From Leptoclinus maculatus (taxonomy: Eukaryota; Chordata; Actinopteri; Perciformes; Stichaeidae), in assembly GCA_032191485.1 (NCBI GenBank), contig JAVDOI010000010.1, positions 8,487,318-8,551,317 on the forward strand: DNA of 64,000 bases. The letters are read 5' to 3'. Below, piece after piece: positions 11,457 through 23,580 of the stretch. The translations under genes were made by a program, and so were the position numbers. Positions within the stretch are counted from its first letter, which is position 1, and each line of letters starts with the position of its first letter. A model generated the notes under the pieces. The model was not told the origin of the DNA and did not search any database. It was given only the letters and a program-made list of their open reading frames with translations.

Positions 11457-13702
11457 TTTGACTTAAAATACATCTATTGTGTAGTATTTCCTCACTGTGT
11501 GGAAACTGGTCCTAGATGCTAATGTTAGTGGCTCAGTCCTGCTCTTTAATGGTTTGGTCGTCATTCTTAACACCTTTTCCCCTGCAACATCAAAAAAAAA
11601 TAAAACTATTTGAAGCATAAATCTTACCACCACCATACATCCATCTTGCCCAAGAAAGCTAAGCAGTCAAACTGGGTTATGTTTGAACAAAATAACAGTC
11701 AGATTTTTCTTAATAAATAATAAAATCTGCCAATCACTTTTGACACGCCTGATTATCCCCAATAGAAAAGTATGGATTTGCTCTGTGTCATATTGTGGCA
11801 GTGATGCAAAGAATCTGCCTGTCTGGTGAAAGCTGAGTGCTATATTAATGTGTTCATGCAAATGCTGCAATGTGAGTATTGCGGCATGTAATGTTAATGT
11901 AATGAGTGACAACTACAGGAATGCATGAGTTTACAGCATCGTCAGTATAATGTGCACTGAACAATGCACCTTAACACACGGCGTATCATATTTTATAGAC
12001 CTTTATAACACAAATAAATATGTATACACCATATAGCATGTGCTAAAATGGAAATATCTACATATAGAGGAGACATATGCAAATATGGGGTTTCATTAAG
12101 GAGAGAGAGAGAGAAGAATATTTTTCTTTATGGTTAGCCATCATTGGAGGGATGATGACTGATTTGTTGTTTTTACCCTTCAGTAATGTACTTGTATACG
12201 TGTATATGTGAATAGTACTTTCTTAGAATACCATCACTTCACCGCCCTTGTAAAACCTCCACAGCAGGAGCCTTTTCTTTCTTTCTAAGAGTCTCCCTGT
12301 CGGTGTGTGCCTCCATGGAAAGTTGAGTGATAGCTGCAGACATTTGGCCACCAGGTAGAGATACACAAGTTTGTGGAGGATGAACGTTTTTGTCAGTTTG
12401 CAAGTTTGTCCATGTGAAGGTCACTGGGCTGTACTTACAAGCAACAAGCACATATAAGAATAGTATTCATCTTCTCATCTAACTTTCCGCAAGCATGCAA
12501 ATAACTGTATTTTATACAAATGTCAATCTATTGCTTTAACTTGTTGAATAAATATTATTACTGAAAATCGAGAAGAGGGACCAAGTGTGATCACATCTTT
12601 GCAAAAATACTAAACTGCAGCACAAAGCAAGTCTGCAAAGAGTTTGGCTCCAAATAAAAGAAGTTTCTTTTTCTTTTCAAGGCAGCATTTTCATCTACAA
12701 GTGTGAAAGAGAAAAACAAGCATTTTTCTAGATGCATAAATCAAATCAAATCCTTATCACCTGCTGGTCAGCAAACAGCAGGGAAAACTAGAATTACTGT
12801 ATGCCTCTGCCAACCAGTAAAGTTGCAGTCTTAATCATGTCTGTCTAAAAACTTAGCACTTCATAATGTTATCCTGTTAGACATCTGTGTGAAATTGTCA
12901 AAGCATGAGCAACAAAGCATAAAAAGCATTCTTGAGTAATGGCCAAAATGAGTCTTGAGAGGTCACTGACCACCAAATCAGTTCATCCTCGAATCCAAGT
13001 GGATGTTTGTGCCAGATGTAATACAATTCCCGACAGACATTCCTGAGACATCACATTCACGAGAAGGAGACATACATGAGGTCACAGTAACATTTGAAAA
13101 CCAAAATTTAATCAGTTCATTATCGAGTTCAAATGAAAGTTTGTTCCAAATTCGAGGAAGTTCCCTCAAGGCGTTGCTGAGAAATTCCGACAACATAATG
13201 CCTCAGGCTGTCGCTAGAAGCATAAAACTTAATGAAACCAAAGTTGTAATAATCCAGAATTGTCCTTTAAATTATGAGAACACACATTGTATGAAAGCAA
13301 TGTACGTTTGTCTATATTTGCACAACCTAAATCCAATTTAGCAGGATTAACAAAGTCCACTGTCATTTTCTTCTTCTACTGCTTCCGTCTCCTCCTCTTC
13401 TGTAGAAATAGACTAAACAAAGGCAGGGAAACATATCTCTGTGCCCTGCTCTCTGTTCCTCTCTATACACCTTTCAATCCCCCACTTCAACCTTTCTGGA
13501 ATGCACTCTATTCTGTCACTCACTGCATTTTATTTCCTAGATTCCTCTCCTCCTTTTCTAACTTCTATATCCAATAGGGAAAAAAATGGATGCCTTGTGG
13601 CAGCAAAAGTCAAAAACCTATAGTGTCAGAGCACTTTGCGTCATTACTAGCTCATTAAAGTAAGATTTCTGATCTTCGCTCTCTTTCCCTCGCTGTCTGC
13701 AG

Positions 13703-13936
13703 GTGAGCGGGATCAATCCGTCCACCAGCAGGAAACGTGAGCAGCGCGTGTTATTCATGGTGGTGATCATGGTGATCTGCTACCTCTTGTGCTGGCTGCC
13801 GTACGGCATCATGGCCCTGATGGCCACCTTCGGGCCGCCGGGACTGGTCACGCCCGTGGCGAGCATCATCCCCTCAGTCCTGGCCAAGACGAGCACGGTC
13901 ATCAACCCAGTCATCTATGTCTTCATGAATAAACAG
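13703..13936 (+). CDS. tmtops: TMT-family opsin, penultimate coding exon (TM6-TM7)
   Basis: This 78-codon exon encodes the end of intracellular loop 3, TM6, extracellular loop 3 and TM7 of an opsin, a retinal-binding light-sensing G-protein-coupled receptor of the plasma membrane. It aligns to bovine rhodopsin without gaps at an offset of 234. Glu13 matches the TM6 ionic-lock Glu247, CWLPY (30-34) matches residues 264-268, Lys62 (codon 13886-13888) matches the Schiff-base Lys296, and NPVIY (68-72) matches NPxxY. The sequence reads as TMT opsin: the loop has SRKREQRV and TM6 has MVICYLLCWLPYG, unlike OPN3, visual or melanopsin families. The acceptor is a pyrimidine-rich tract ending in tgcag and the donor is CAG|gtgaga; both ends are phase 0. 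The exon is GC-rich against AT-rich surroundings. The paralogue (tmt1, tmt2 or tmt3 class) cannot be settled here. Family knowledge: TMT opsins act in brain and other deep tissues and are thought to signal through Gi/Go. Confidence 0.93.
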
Positions 13937-16900
13937 GTGAGAGTGGGGTGGGTGGGGGGGGTGGGGGGGGGGCTGCAGCAGGATGAGGTCATCTTGCCTA
14001 CTGAGGCCAGTTGTCTCGATTGTTCTCACTGTGGTTTGATATAATGGAAATGAGTCATTGTTTCATTATTCACATCAGATGTTATTCCAGTGCCTTCTTG
14101 ACACTGAATAATCTAAATGATGTACTCGTGGTATGAATGATGAATAACAAGGTCTTTTTCCACATCTGAATCCAGCTATTTGGTACAGATTTGAGGCAAC
14201 GGTTCAAGTGGCATCACAAGGTCCAACATCCAGTTATTTAATGACATCGACACTTAAATAAGACGACAGAGGCCACGTTGGACAAATCAAATATATTCTG
14301 TAATCACCCAACTCAAGCCTTTCGTGTGATTCTAACCAATTCCTAGTAACTGACCGTTTGTCAAACCAGAAGGGTTATTTGCAATGTCATGAAGGCACCC
14401 ATCGCCTGAAGTGTTGACAATTAGTCTCACAGGGCTCAATTAACCTTGACCCATGCCCACCCTGATGAGTCACTGAAGGAGTTATTATCTTTAATTTGGA
14501 GCTCCCATTTTGAGCTCGTTGTTATAAGTGGCCTGGGACTATTATTATAACTGCTCTACTACTTTGTTACATTTAATCTCTTAGTTCATTTCACATGAGG
14601 TTTATCACTACTATTAGCTTTATAACTGCTGAACATATTTCTTTTTCAAGTTGTGCATTTCCCTAATATATGACTTGAATAATATTAATATTTCAAAACT
14701 TGGCTTCAAATTAAGCATTTCAAGGGTAAAAAAAAAAAAAAGGAAAATACGCTTATTGGCTTTCCAGCGGAGTTAAATTTCAGCTTTTATACCGATTTAA
14801 ACAATGAGTGTTTTACACCGTGTTAATGTGTTAATGCACTTTAGAGAAGCTTGTACGCAGATTGTGTGACCTGCAAACAGAGGAAGCCCAGCTGTTTCCC
14901 CCTTTGTGCAAAATGCTACTGGCTGTAGCTTTATAGTTAGATATCTAGCTAACTCATCTCATCTAATTATCCGCCAGAAAGCAAAAAAGCTTATTTCCCA
15001 AAATGTCGAACTAAATAAGAAACAAACTAAGTTTAAAAAAAAATACATCTTTAGGTTTCATTTATTAAGAGTTTAACACTTAAAAACTCATCTAATCTGC
15101 TTCATTAGGACTGTGTGGGTGTGGTGGTTTGATCGGATTTGATTGACAGTGACCAAACAATGTGTTGAAATTACCAACCCAAACTTTTCTGCTCCAACTT
15201 TTGCAGAATATGTTAAACCTTTTTGGGCCATCAGCTTCTAAACTAGATGGCGCTGGCTCTGCTCAGGCTTGTTTGGCCGGAGGGCCAGAAAGAAAGGATG
15301 AAAGTTAAAAGGCAGTCAGGGGTTGGGATGTGAACTCCAGCATCAGACATGCTTCATCAGTCATTCCTTGTGCTATGTGCCACTAGTGGCCAACACGTGG
15401 ACAACCACATCTGATTTTAGATGCACACACATACTGAAGTATTGATTAAGGACCCTTTGTATGCAAATAATTCATCACAGCAGACCTTTAATTAAAGTAG
15501 TGTCACATTATTGTGCGACTCAGGCTTTGTTTGCGTTATTAAATTGAATCTGCAGAATGATGGAAACAATCAGTCTTTTGTTTGAATCATTCAGTTGGAA
15601 CCTTTTTATTTGGCAATTTCACGTTCAGGGAAGACGGAGCTTCAGAGTCCAGAACAATGGTTGACATGGATCAGAGATTCCTTCCCTTGAAAATTTGATT
15701 AGACTATTTTTCTAGCAAAGGACTTTGGTGAATTCAAATCAGATTTAATGTGACACATTGCCGAACCAATAGAAGTACAAATCAATCAATCAGGTTTAAT
15801 TACACAGCACATTACATAAAACAGGCGTAGGCTTAATGTGAAAAATGTATTCTTAATGGATAACTCCAGTTATATTTACAGACGTCTTTATTTAAGTGTT
15901 TATCACAATGATTAACTGTATTTAAATAACTTGCTTCACTGTAGAGCTTTAAACACAGCTGCTACAGTTCACTGCTTTAACAGCTACAACAATTTAGTGC
16001 TGAAAGTAATTTCAAACAAATTTGTTAATAACTTGATTGATTAATTATCACAAAATTCAGAGTTTGATCACTCATTCACAGGACACTGGTTGATTAAAAA
16101 AAAAAAATGTACGTTCCATAAATTGCTTTTGTTTGTTTTCTTGTGAAATGATGGATAATTTGACCTCTTCAGGCCTCTAAAATCATTCAAATGAAACAAT
16201 CAATTGAGGAGGGAAAAACATGACTCTTTGGTTTAATTGTTGAAAAGTGAAGATATAACCTGCGATTAAGTGCAGCACTTTGCCTCATTTAAAGGGGTCT
16301 CAAGCCAAAGTGGAGCCACTGACTTAGGGGGGCTGAAGGCTTCAGGTTCACTGTGTGGCAATTAGTTTGTGATAATAGGATGAACTCACAGTTTGTTCGG
16401 GAACTCCACAAAAGCCAGGGCTTAAGCAAGCCCATCGGCCAGAAGTCAGTAGTTTAATGAAACTCCTCAAGACCCTAGCCATGTTACTATGTCTTGTTTG
16501 CCACGTGCTGACAATTTTTCTGCCGGGAACCCTGAAAACACGATATAAACTGCAACAATAATAATAGTGGACAACTGTTTAGTACCTCATTTTGAGGACC
16601 TGTTTTGTAGAGGGGCATTCATTTTTTCATTTCTTTACTGTACATGGTCTATAAATCCTAAAAAAGTCAAAGTCAAATTACCACAAAGGAATGCTCAGAA
16701 TGGAGAGGCCCGGGGGGGGGGGCCTCCTTGCAGGTTAATCCAGTTCCTTTGTTTACACACTTCCTCATTAACTTTGCTTGCTGCCTTGGTGTTATATTCA
16801 GGTTGTTTCTTTAGTCTTAAAGCATGCATTAATCATTGACACGCCAATATCCACAATCATTTATGAATATTAAACCAAACAAATGCACAAGAGCAATTAT

Positions 16901-18151
16901 TTCTGTAATGGCTTGCCAACCTCCGTGAATATAGATCTGCTGTATGCTTTGCGTCTGTGTTTTCCCAAGTATGTGATAACCGCAGCTGCAAACATGCCCA
17001 CAGATCCTACTTGTTATTCCCACAGGGAAGTTGACGTGAACAAACTTCCCTGTCGACAGATTGTATTTACAGAACATATGACATGCACGCAGCATCAGCA
17101 TACTGCTGCAATATTGAAAGCAATGGCTAATCAAACATTTGATTTGGGGTTTGACTGCTGGAGACGGTTCTGGCTCTCTGGGTGTGTTTGGGTGAAGCAC
17201 AGCAATTTGAACAAAATCCATCCACATTATAGAAAATAAATCAAAATAAGGGCCTAGTGGAAAATTGAGTTGAACTTTCTTCGTGTCCAACTTATAAAAG
17301 AGTACGTGAGTTTATAACTGCATTCCCAGATATTAACTTTTTGTTGTGTGTACCTGGTGTATTACGTTTTTTAGCTGTCATAAAAAAATGTAATATCAAA
17401 TCCAAAGCAAAGGTAACTGCAGGCGACTTTTGTCCTTGGATGACCGATGACAATATTACTTTCACCGACTGGACTCCTTATTGTTGAAGACATTTAATGC
17501 CTATTTCTTAGATTTAGGAGTAATATTGTGGTCTGGAACTTAACTTGTCAAACTTCGTACTTTATTTTTCCAGTTCCTCTCTCGAGCAAAAGTCTTTGTA
17601 CAGAACCGTACATTCACACTTTAGATTTAAGATGTTCTTTCCCGCAACGCAGCTCATCATGGTGAGAAAAAAAACAACATAGATAACCAGCGGATTGTCT
17701 TCCATTCCCACTGCGGCAGACTGATAAAACTTTTCTTCTCAATGTAATCTTTGTCATTCCATTTGGTTCTTTTAAGTGAAGCACAAAATGCTGCCTACGG
17801 TTTTAGAAAAGATTCTCTTCAGACTCAGAATTTCATGTACTGTACAGAGAATTATATACAGTACCGTGTGTTGGAGAGTAAATGTTATCACAGCTTCCAA
17901 AGCAAATCAAGTGTTATACTTTCAAGTTTAAACTTTCCTCAGAGAGTTACCGTTAAACGTTATTATATTGTGAAGTTGGAAATCAACACACAACTACACC
18001 CTGTTTCCAGATGTTGCAACGTCAGCTGGAGGTATACGAGAGCCTCCGTTGCACTCCCATCTGTTCCATCTCACACTGCCTTCCTACTCAAGCCCACGCC
18101 GCAGCTATCCGACCTTACAGGGACACCGTGACAGCATGAGAGAGCGAAAGC

Positions 18152-18169
18152 GAGAGAGAGAGAGAGAGG
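18152..18169. repeat. (GA)n tract
   Basis: A short GA-rich microsatellite following a gcgaaagcgag sequence. Confidence 0.85.
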
Positions 18170-18944
18170 GACACCGAAAGTCCTGTATGTCATTTTCAGT
18201 CTTCAATTCCTCCCAGCCCGTTACTATGGAAACTGTGAGTTGAGGCGAGTTGAAGACTAAAAATGCTGTACAGATACAAGTAGCAGCTGGTGCGTGTTTG
18301 TCCCATCCACGATGAACGGCGCTCACAGACAAAGAGGCCTGAGGTGGATGTCAGGGACGTGCACAGAACAATGCCAGGAATTATGGGTAAGTTTACACTG
18401 AATTATCTTTTTATTTTCATGTGAATACATTATGGTTTATACTGTATGCTCGCCGAGTGTAGTTACACAAAATAGTGTGCATGGGAGAGGACTTAAACAT
18501 TGAAGGAATAGCTCAACAGTTTTTTTTGAGATGAGTCTATTCACTGTTCTTTGAGAGATGAGAAATTTGATGTGCCTCTCACATCTGTCATCTAGCAAAA
18601 GGGGGGAAACGGCTAACTTTGCTTTGTCCAAAGGTAGCAAAATCCACCTACCAGCACCTTTAAGGCTCACTAATTCACAGCCCATTTCTTTAATCAGTTC
18701 AAAAACTCTGTGTAAAAACTACAATCTGTAGTTTTAAAGGGAGTTTGTGTGCCAGCCTATGTCTTGGCCAGGCAAGTGACTTCACATAAATAATACATTT
18801 TCGCAGAAGTCCAAGCAGAGTGCTATTCAGAACTTTGAATTTAATTAGAAAACCCTCAATAGCAGCGTCAATGTCACCTATAGCGGTCTCATTTGTTGTC
18901 ATTATTACTCCTCTGTTCCAGCGCAAAGCTTGACAACAGCTTGA

Positions 18945-18990
18945 CAATGGCTTAAGTCCCGCCCCGGGCACTGATTGGCTAATCATTAGT
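18945..18990. promoter_or_regulatory. GC-box plus CCAAT-type patch in the opsin intron
   Basis: cccgccccg (GC-box-like) lies at about 18958-18967, followed by gattggctaat (inverted CCAAT) at about 18973. Both are isolated motifs inside AT-rich intron. They could be an intronic promoter or enhancer, or chance. No transcript evidence is available. Confidence 0.2.
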
Positions 18991-19374
18991 CTAAATAACA
19001 TGTCAAACAAACCGACGGGTGGTATAACATCAACATCCCATTTCATTCGCTGTGAATTGCCTCATCACAACCGACAGTTTGACAGACTCTGTGATCTTCT
19101 GAGTGATCTACTCCATCACGGCTGAAATAGTCTACTTCTCACGTGCATTCATATATCGACATTAACTTGTATTTAGTTTGCCGTTTGGAGTTATTTGAAT
19201 AATTAATTATCTTGGAGTTCAATAAGGCATCGAAAAACACACATTGCTAGTAAATAATAATTTACATTTTGTGTGTGTTAAACAAGGCATAGTGGAACCA
19301 ACATGAAAATGTAATGGCCTTATTTCTTTATTTCTGTCTCCCAAGATCTCAACACTCCCTATAAAATGTTTTTT

Positions 19375-19440
19375 ATTCATGAGAAATAAAACCATGTTTC
19401 AGGCCCAAATGGGCTCTTCATCAGGTACATTAAAAAAAAC
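19375..19440 (-). repeat. Possible retroelement terminal fragment
   Basis: On the minus strand it reads cctgatgaagagcccatttg, then gcctgaaacatggttttat. A 'ctgatgaag ... gaaac-tggttt' string is common at the ends of Penelope-like elements in fish. Only this short piece is recognisable. Confidence 0.3.
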
Positions 19441-22400
19441 ATTCCAACAGAGCACTCAACAGTGTAGCGAGTCCTTGGCAGGCAGAAATCCCAGTTACAG
19501 TTTTATTGCACTCAGCACCTTGACAATGAAAACTTCCTAAATGGAATTACTGTAGCTTATATGTAAATGCCTATTGTAATTCCTATCACAAAAAGTTGTG
19601 ATAAGAATCCATAACGAACATCATCAAAAATAACCAACGTTTTGGTTTCAGGGGAGCTGCTTATTCAATCATTTCAAAATCATCTCAATCCTCAGGCCAC
19701 TTTAAACAGGAACTTGGATAGATTTGCTTACAGAACAATGTTTGAGACTGGGAACTGATCTGTTGGGATGGATTAAGTCACTTGCTCTTCTTCGTCACAG
19801 AAATGAGAAGTTGCAGCAACCGTGTGTGTGGAAATGATTAATACACACAATATGAAACACACTGCAGCCCTTTGCTGAATTGGGAATTTGCCAGGAAATC
19901 AGATGATTGTCATTCTGTTTACACGCTCTTGTCTTGACAGTCATTATTTTTTCCGGCTTCATACTCTGCGATCTGCAGGATTCTGCACAACACCGGGAAG
20001 TTTATTGGATCAAATTAAGTCACGTAAACGTTGAATGGAAGTAGCGGGTTACACTGCACTGACAGGTTTTTGATAGCAGTGTCACAAAGATCTATTAATT
20101 TATGCAGATATGCAACCAATGATTGAACATGAAATATTGCCTCACATATTACATGCACAGGTTATGTTATGTATACTTGATGTCTCCTCTTGCAGAGCCG
20201 TGTGAGAACTGGTAATAATTATATCGGTGTATAGTCACGTAGAAACCTAAAAATGTGAGAAAACGTCCCAATGCTTTAAAAAAATAGATGAGCACCTTAT
20301 TGCCTTGGAAGATGCCCGATATTTGACCCTCTTGTCGTCATGCTCTATCCGTAGAGAATCAGATCCACTCACCCAAACCAGATGAGACCAGTCTGAGATA
20401 AACCTTCCCGTGTCATCTCCATCTCCTTCAAATACTCCATCAGTGCATGTCGCTCCTTCCATCTCCCCATCATACTTCATCTATTTATCTGCCATTGCCT
20501 TCACCTTTCTCTTGACCTTAGCCTTGACGCCCCTGTGTCTGCACTAACTTCATCCTCTACCTTTTTTTCGGTTGTCTCCCATCTCCCTCTCTTCCGTCTG
20601 TCTACTACTACTCCTATATTCTTTGGACAGCTGAGGGGAGCAGGGAGTATATGCATCAGCACCACAGAGAGGTGTGGATTCTCTTGCTTCTTTACATCTC
20701 TGCGCCAGACCTCGCTCTGAGATGACCTATATGTTACGAACAAACAGACAAAGGGGGACGTGTGTGTGTTGCTCATAGATATCGTGAGGAGAATTTTCTG
20801 GTGATGTCCTGAGGCATTTCTCTCTCTCGGTCTCTTCCCGCTCTGCATGCAGGAGAAACTCAATGTCAAGTCAAATGGCTACAAAATTTATAAAATCAAG
20901 ACGAGTTTGTGGTGCTGTTAATATTCATGTTTGAGAGATGTTTCCAACTGAAAAGTACTTTCAGTTTGGTCATTAATAGGGAAAGTTCATCCCCATCCAA
21001 AGCAGTACATTGCTTGACTACATGGCTGGTACTTTTGTCTGCGGCGTGCCGACCGCAGTGTTCGGTAGGTAATACAATGACTTATGGATAAGTACCTCAT
21101 ACACCCCACTTCAAAAGACCATAACTATCCTTTTAAACGATATGACTGGCAATATTCTATATTTCTGTTTACGAATCCGATGAAAATACCAAAATCAGCA
21201 ACGCGTTAGTCCGTCTTTCAATACTTTACTTTCCCCAGTCTCAGCACCCCATTAATTATTACTGAAGATGGAAATATTCAAAACGTACAAAAAGGTATAT
21301 TTTACTTTTACCAAAAAAAAGAGAAATTCAAGAGTAATTTCCCTAAACAGCCGGGCACTGTAGTTTCTAACAAACATTTCTCAAACAGGGGTAAAGGGTA
21401 TATTCATTGAAGACTATTCTCAGCTGCGCTAGAGAGTATTTACAGCAAACAGGACGGGGATTGATTGCAGTGCAGCTGCTCATCGTAATGATGTAGCATC
21501 ACCCAGCGCAGCTGTGGAGCTCTATGGCACAGATTAATAAACTATATTAGGCTTTGACTACACGGGCACTACTTGTTAGTACGAGTATGACAGCATATTA
21601 CATCTTTTCCAGGTTATAATTTTGGTACGGTTTTTCAGCACACGCCCACATTTACATCACATTTCTTTATTGTTAAAGTTTACTGAGCATCTTCCTGTTA
21701 CTTGTATTTCATTAAAGTGGATTAATTATTGTATCCATCAACCCACTATTGTATCTCTCTCTCTCCATATCAGTTGAAATGTTTTTAATGTGCACATTTG
21801 AATTTTGTGGTATCTTCCCTCCAACTAGATGCGAAATACTTTCATCATATTTTGTCCTCGTGAGAAAATGTAGTAGACTATAAGTATACCTGAAACTGTG
21901 AGTATACTAAGTATACTACGTTTACTCAAGAGTGGCGTCTTCAGAGTCCCGATTTAACAGGAACTGAGTAAGAGGACTTGAAAATTGTCTAAATTGTGAC
22001 TGCCTGTGTTGTGAATATGCCCTGGATTTGGTTGGAAATGCCTGGAATTTTAAGTACAGCCAAATACCCTGAATGCATTGTTATGCTTTCGACCTGCTGC
22101 TGGGGGTCCTCAATTATTCAGGATCTTCCTACCTGTCCATCAGCAGATACCTGGACTTTGAGCTGTGTTATACAGGGGCTCTGTGATGTGCAAAGGTTGT
22201 TGTTGAACAGGAAGATCTGCATTAAATCGTAATCCTGAGACTTCCAGATCGGTTTCTTGGATTGAAACATTTATCCGGGGGTACATTTATCATACGCTGA
22301 CAGATGGTGTATGAATTTCAATGCCTTTCCTCTGTGCCTTGGAGACAGTCCGCTGTCCACAAAATATTTCCATGTGTTCGGACTCTTGGCACTGGTTAGA

Positions 22401-23346
22401 ATACAGCATTTGTGAAGTACCTGAAATTACTGAAACAATGTCAACAGTTTGAAGAAATACGTTATAATATTATATCTTGTTATCTGGTCAGGCTGAACAT
22501 CAATTGCAACTTAAATCATGCACAGTAGAATTTATAACCAATTGACTTTCAGAGCGCGACTCACAACAGGAAGAGTAGGAGGAGGAATGGTAGAGCGTTA
22601 AGCAAAACATTCTTTTCTATTTTTCCAAAAGAGATTAAAGGGTAAGGCCCCGATAACACGAAACACTTCACTGGAAATGCATGCTCTGCAAAATTATTGT
22701 TTTCCTATGATATGGCGCCTGGCGTGCGCTCCTCAGTTGTACTGCGCACTGTGTTTTTCTAGCAGCTTTTAGATGTGCATAGAAGTTTAAATATTCACCA
22801 GGTGCAAAGTAGCACCGCTCGTCAATGTCAGACTTGCCCCAGGCAGCAAATTGTATCAAGCAAGAAGCGGGCTTCACTACTTCACCACTGCCTTCCTGTT
22901 CGATGCGGTAAGGCTACGTAGCTAGTTAGCTATAGTATGTGAAACGGAAGGGGGAATTCATATACCATGTTGCGATAGATTCATGTGTGGGCTATATTGA
23001 GCAGGCAAGTGAGCGCATTATACATTTTCCATTAATCACATATGATGGGTTGCCCACGCTCCAAAAGCGCACCACGCTATTTTGTCTGACCTGCTTTGCC
23101 AAGGCTTTTAAGCGGGAAAGTGCGATCCGCCCCTATAAGAACTTAACCTGCAGTAGGCTATCATTTATAATATGAAATGCATTTCTTTTCATCATAACTG
23201 TAGTTGCCTCTTCTTTTTTTTTTTACAAAACTCCCTAATATTACTCTATATTATGCTGTAGCTCCAAAACGAACTAGAATGGTAAACAACTCATTTTCAT
23301 AGAGGGGAAAACAGTGCAGAAACACACTTTCAAGTCACAGTGGAAA

Positions 23347-23367
23347 GACAGACAGACAGACAGACAG
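23347..23367. repeat. (GACA)5 microsatellite
   Basis: Five GACA units within a purine-rich stretch. Confidence 0.9.
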
Positions 23368-23489
23368 CAGATGATGGAGGGAGAGAGAAGAGAGTGAGAC
23401 AGCAGCAGATGATTGAGAGGTGAACACTGCATGAACTGTATCTGAAAATTGTGTGCGAGTTTATGTTTCTGTAAGCTAATGTTAACATG

Positions 23490-23580
23490 CAGCGGTGGAG
23501 GAAGTAGTCAGATCTGCACTTATAGGGTAAAGTAGGACTACTACAGTGTAAAATACTCTGTTACAACTTAAAATTCATGC
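23490..23580 (+). repeat. Decayed cagcggtgg-type dispersed repeat
   Basis: It starts cagcggtggaggaagtagtc and continues with agatctgcactt, then tgtaaaatactctgttacaa. This matches the pattern of a very common teleost repeat that begins CAG(C/T)GGTGGAAGAAGTA and has TAAAAATACTC. The 3' end is unclear. Confidence 0.5.

Larger units (their letters stand above)
77..13702. other. Non-coding stretch upstream of the opsin exon, probably opsin intron
   Basis: I looked for opsin exons for TM1-TM5 (a D/ERY-like motif, the TM3 cysteine, the extracellular loop 2 region) and saw none. No other gene is recognisable. The stretch holds two foldbacks (2853-3004, 3189-3222), (TG)n at 5069, a 17-G run at 5306-5322, a G-rich patch at 7110-7136, LINE debris at 7.88-9.43 kb, a GCAC-rich microsatellite at 11.23 kb and a dispersed repeat at 11.33 kb. 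If the earlier opsin exons lie beyond the left edge, all of this is intron. Confidence 0.6.

Noticed and set aside
16829..17290. Minus-strand open frame of 153 codons in the opsin intron
   Set aside because: It has no recognisable domain, splice context or codon bias, and the + strand is also open for 118 codons over the same place. I treat it as chance.
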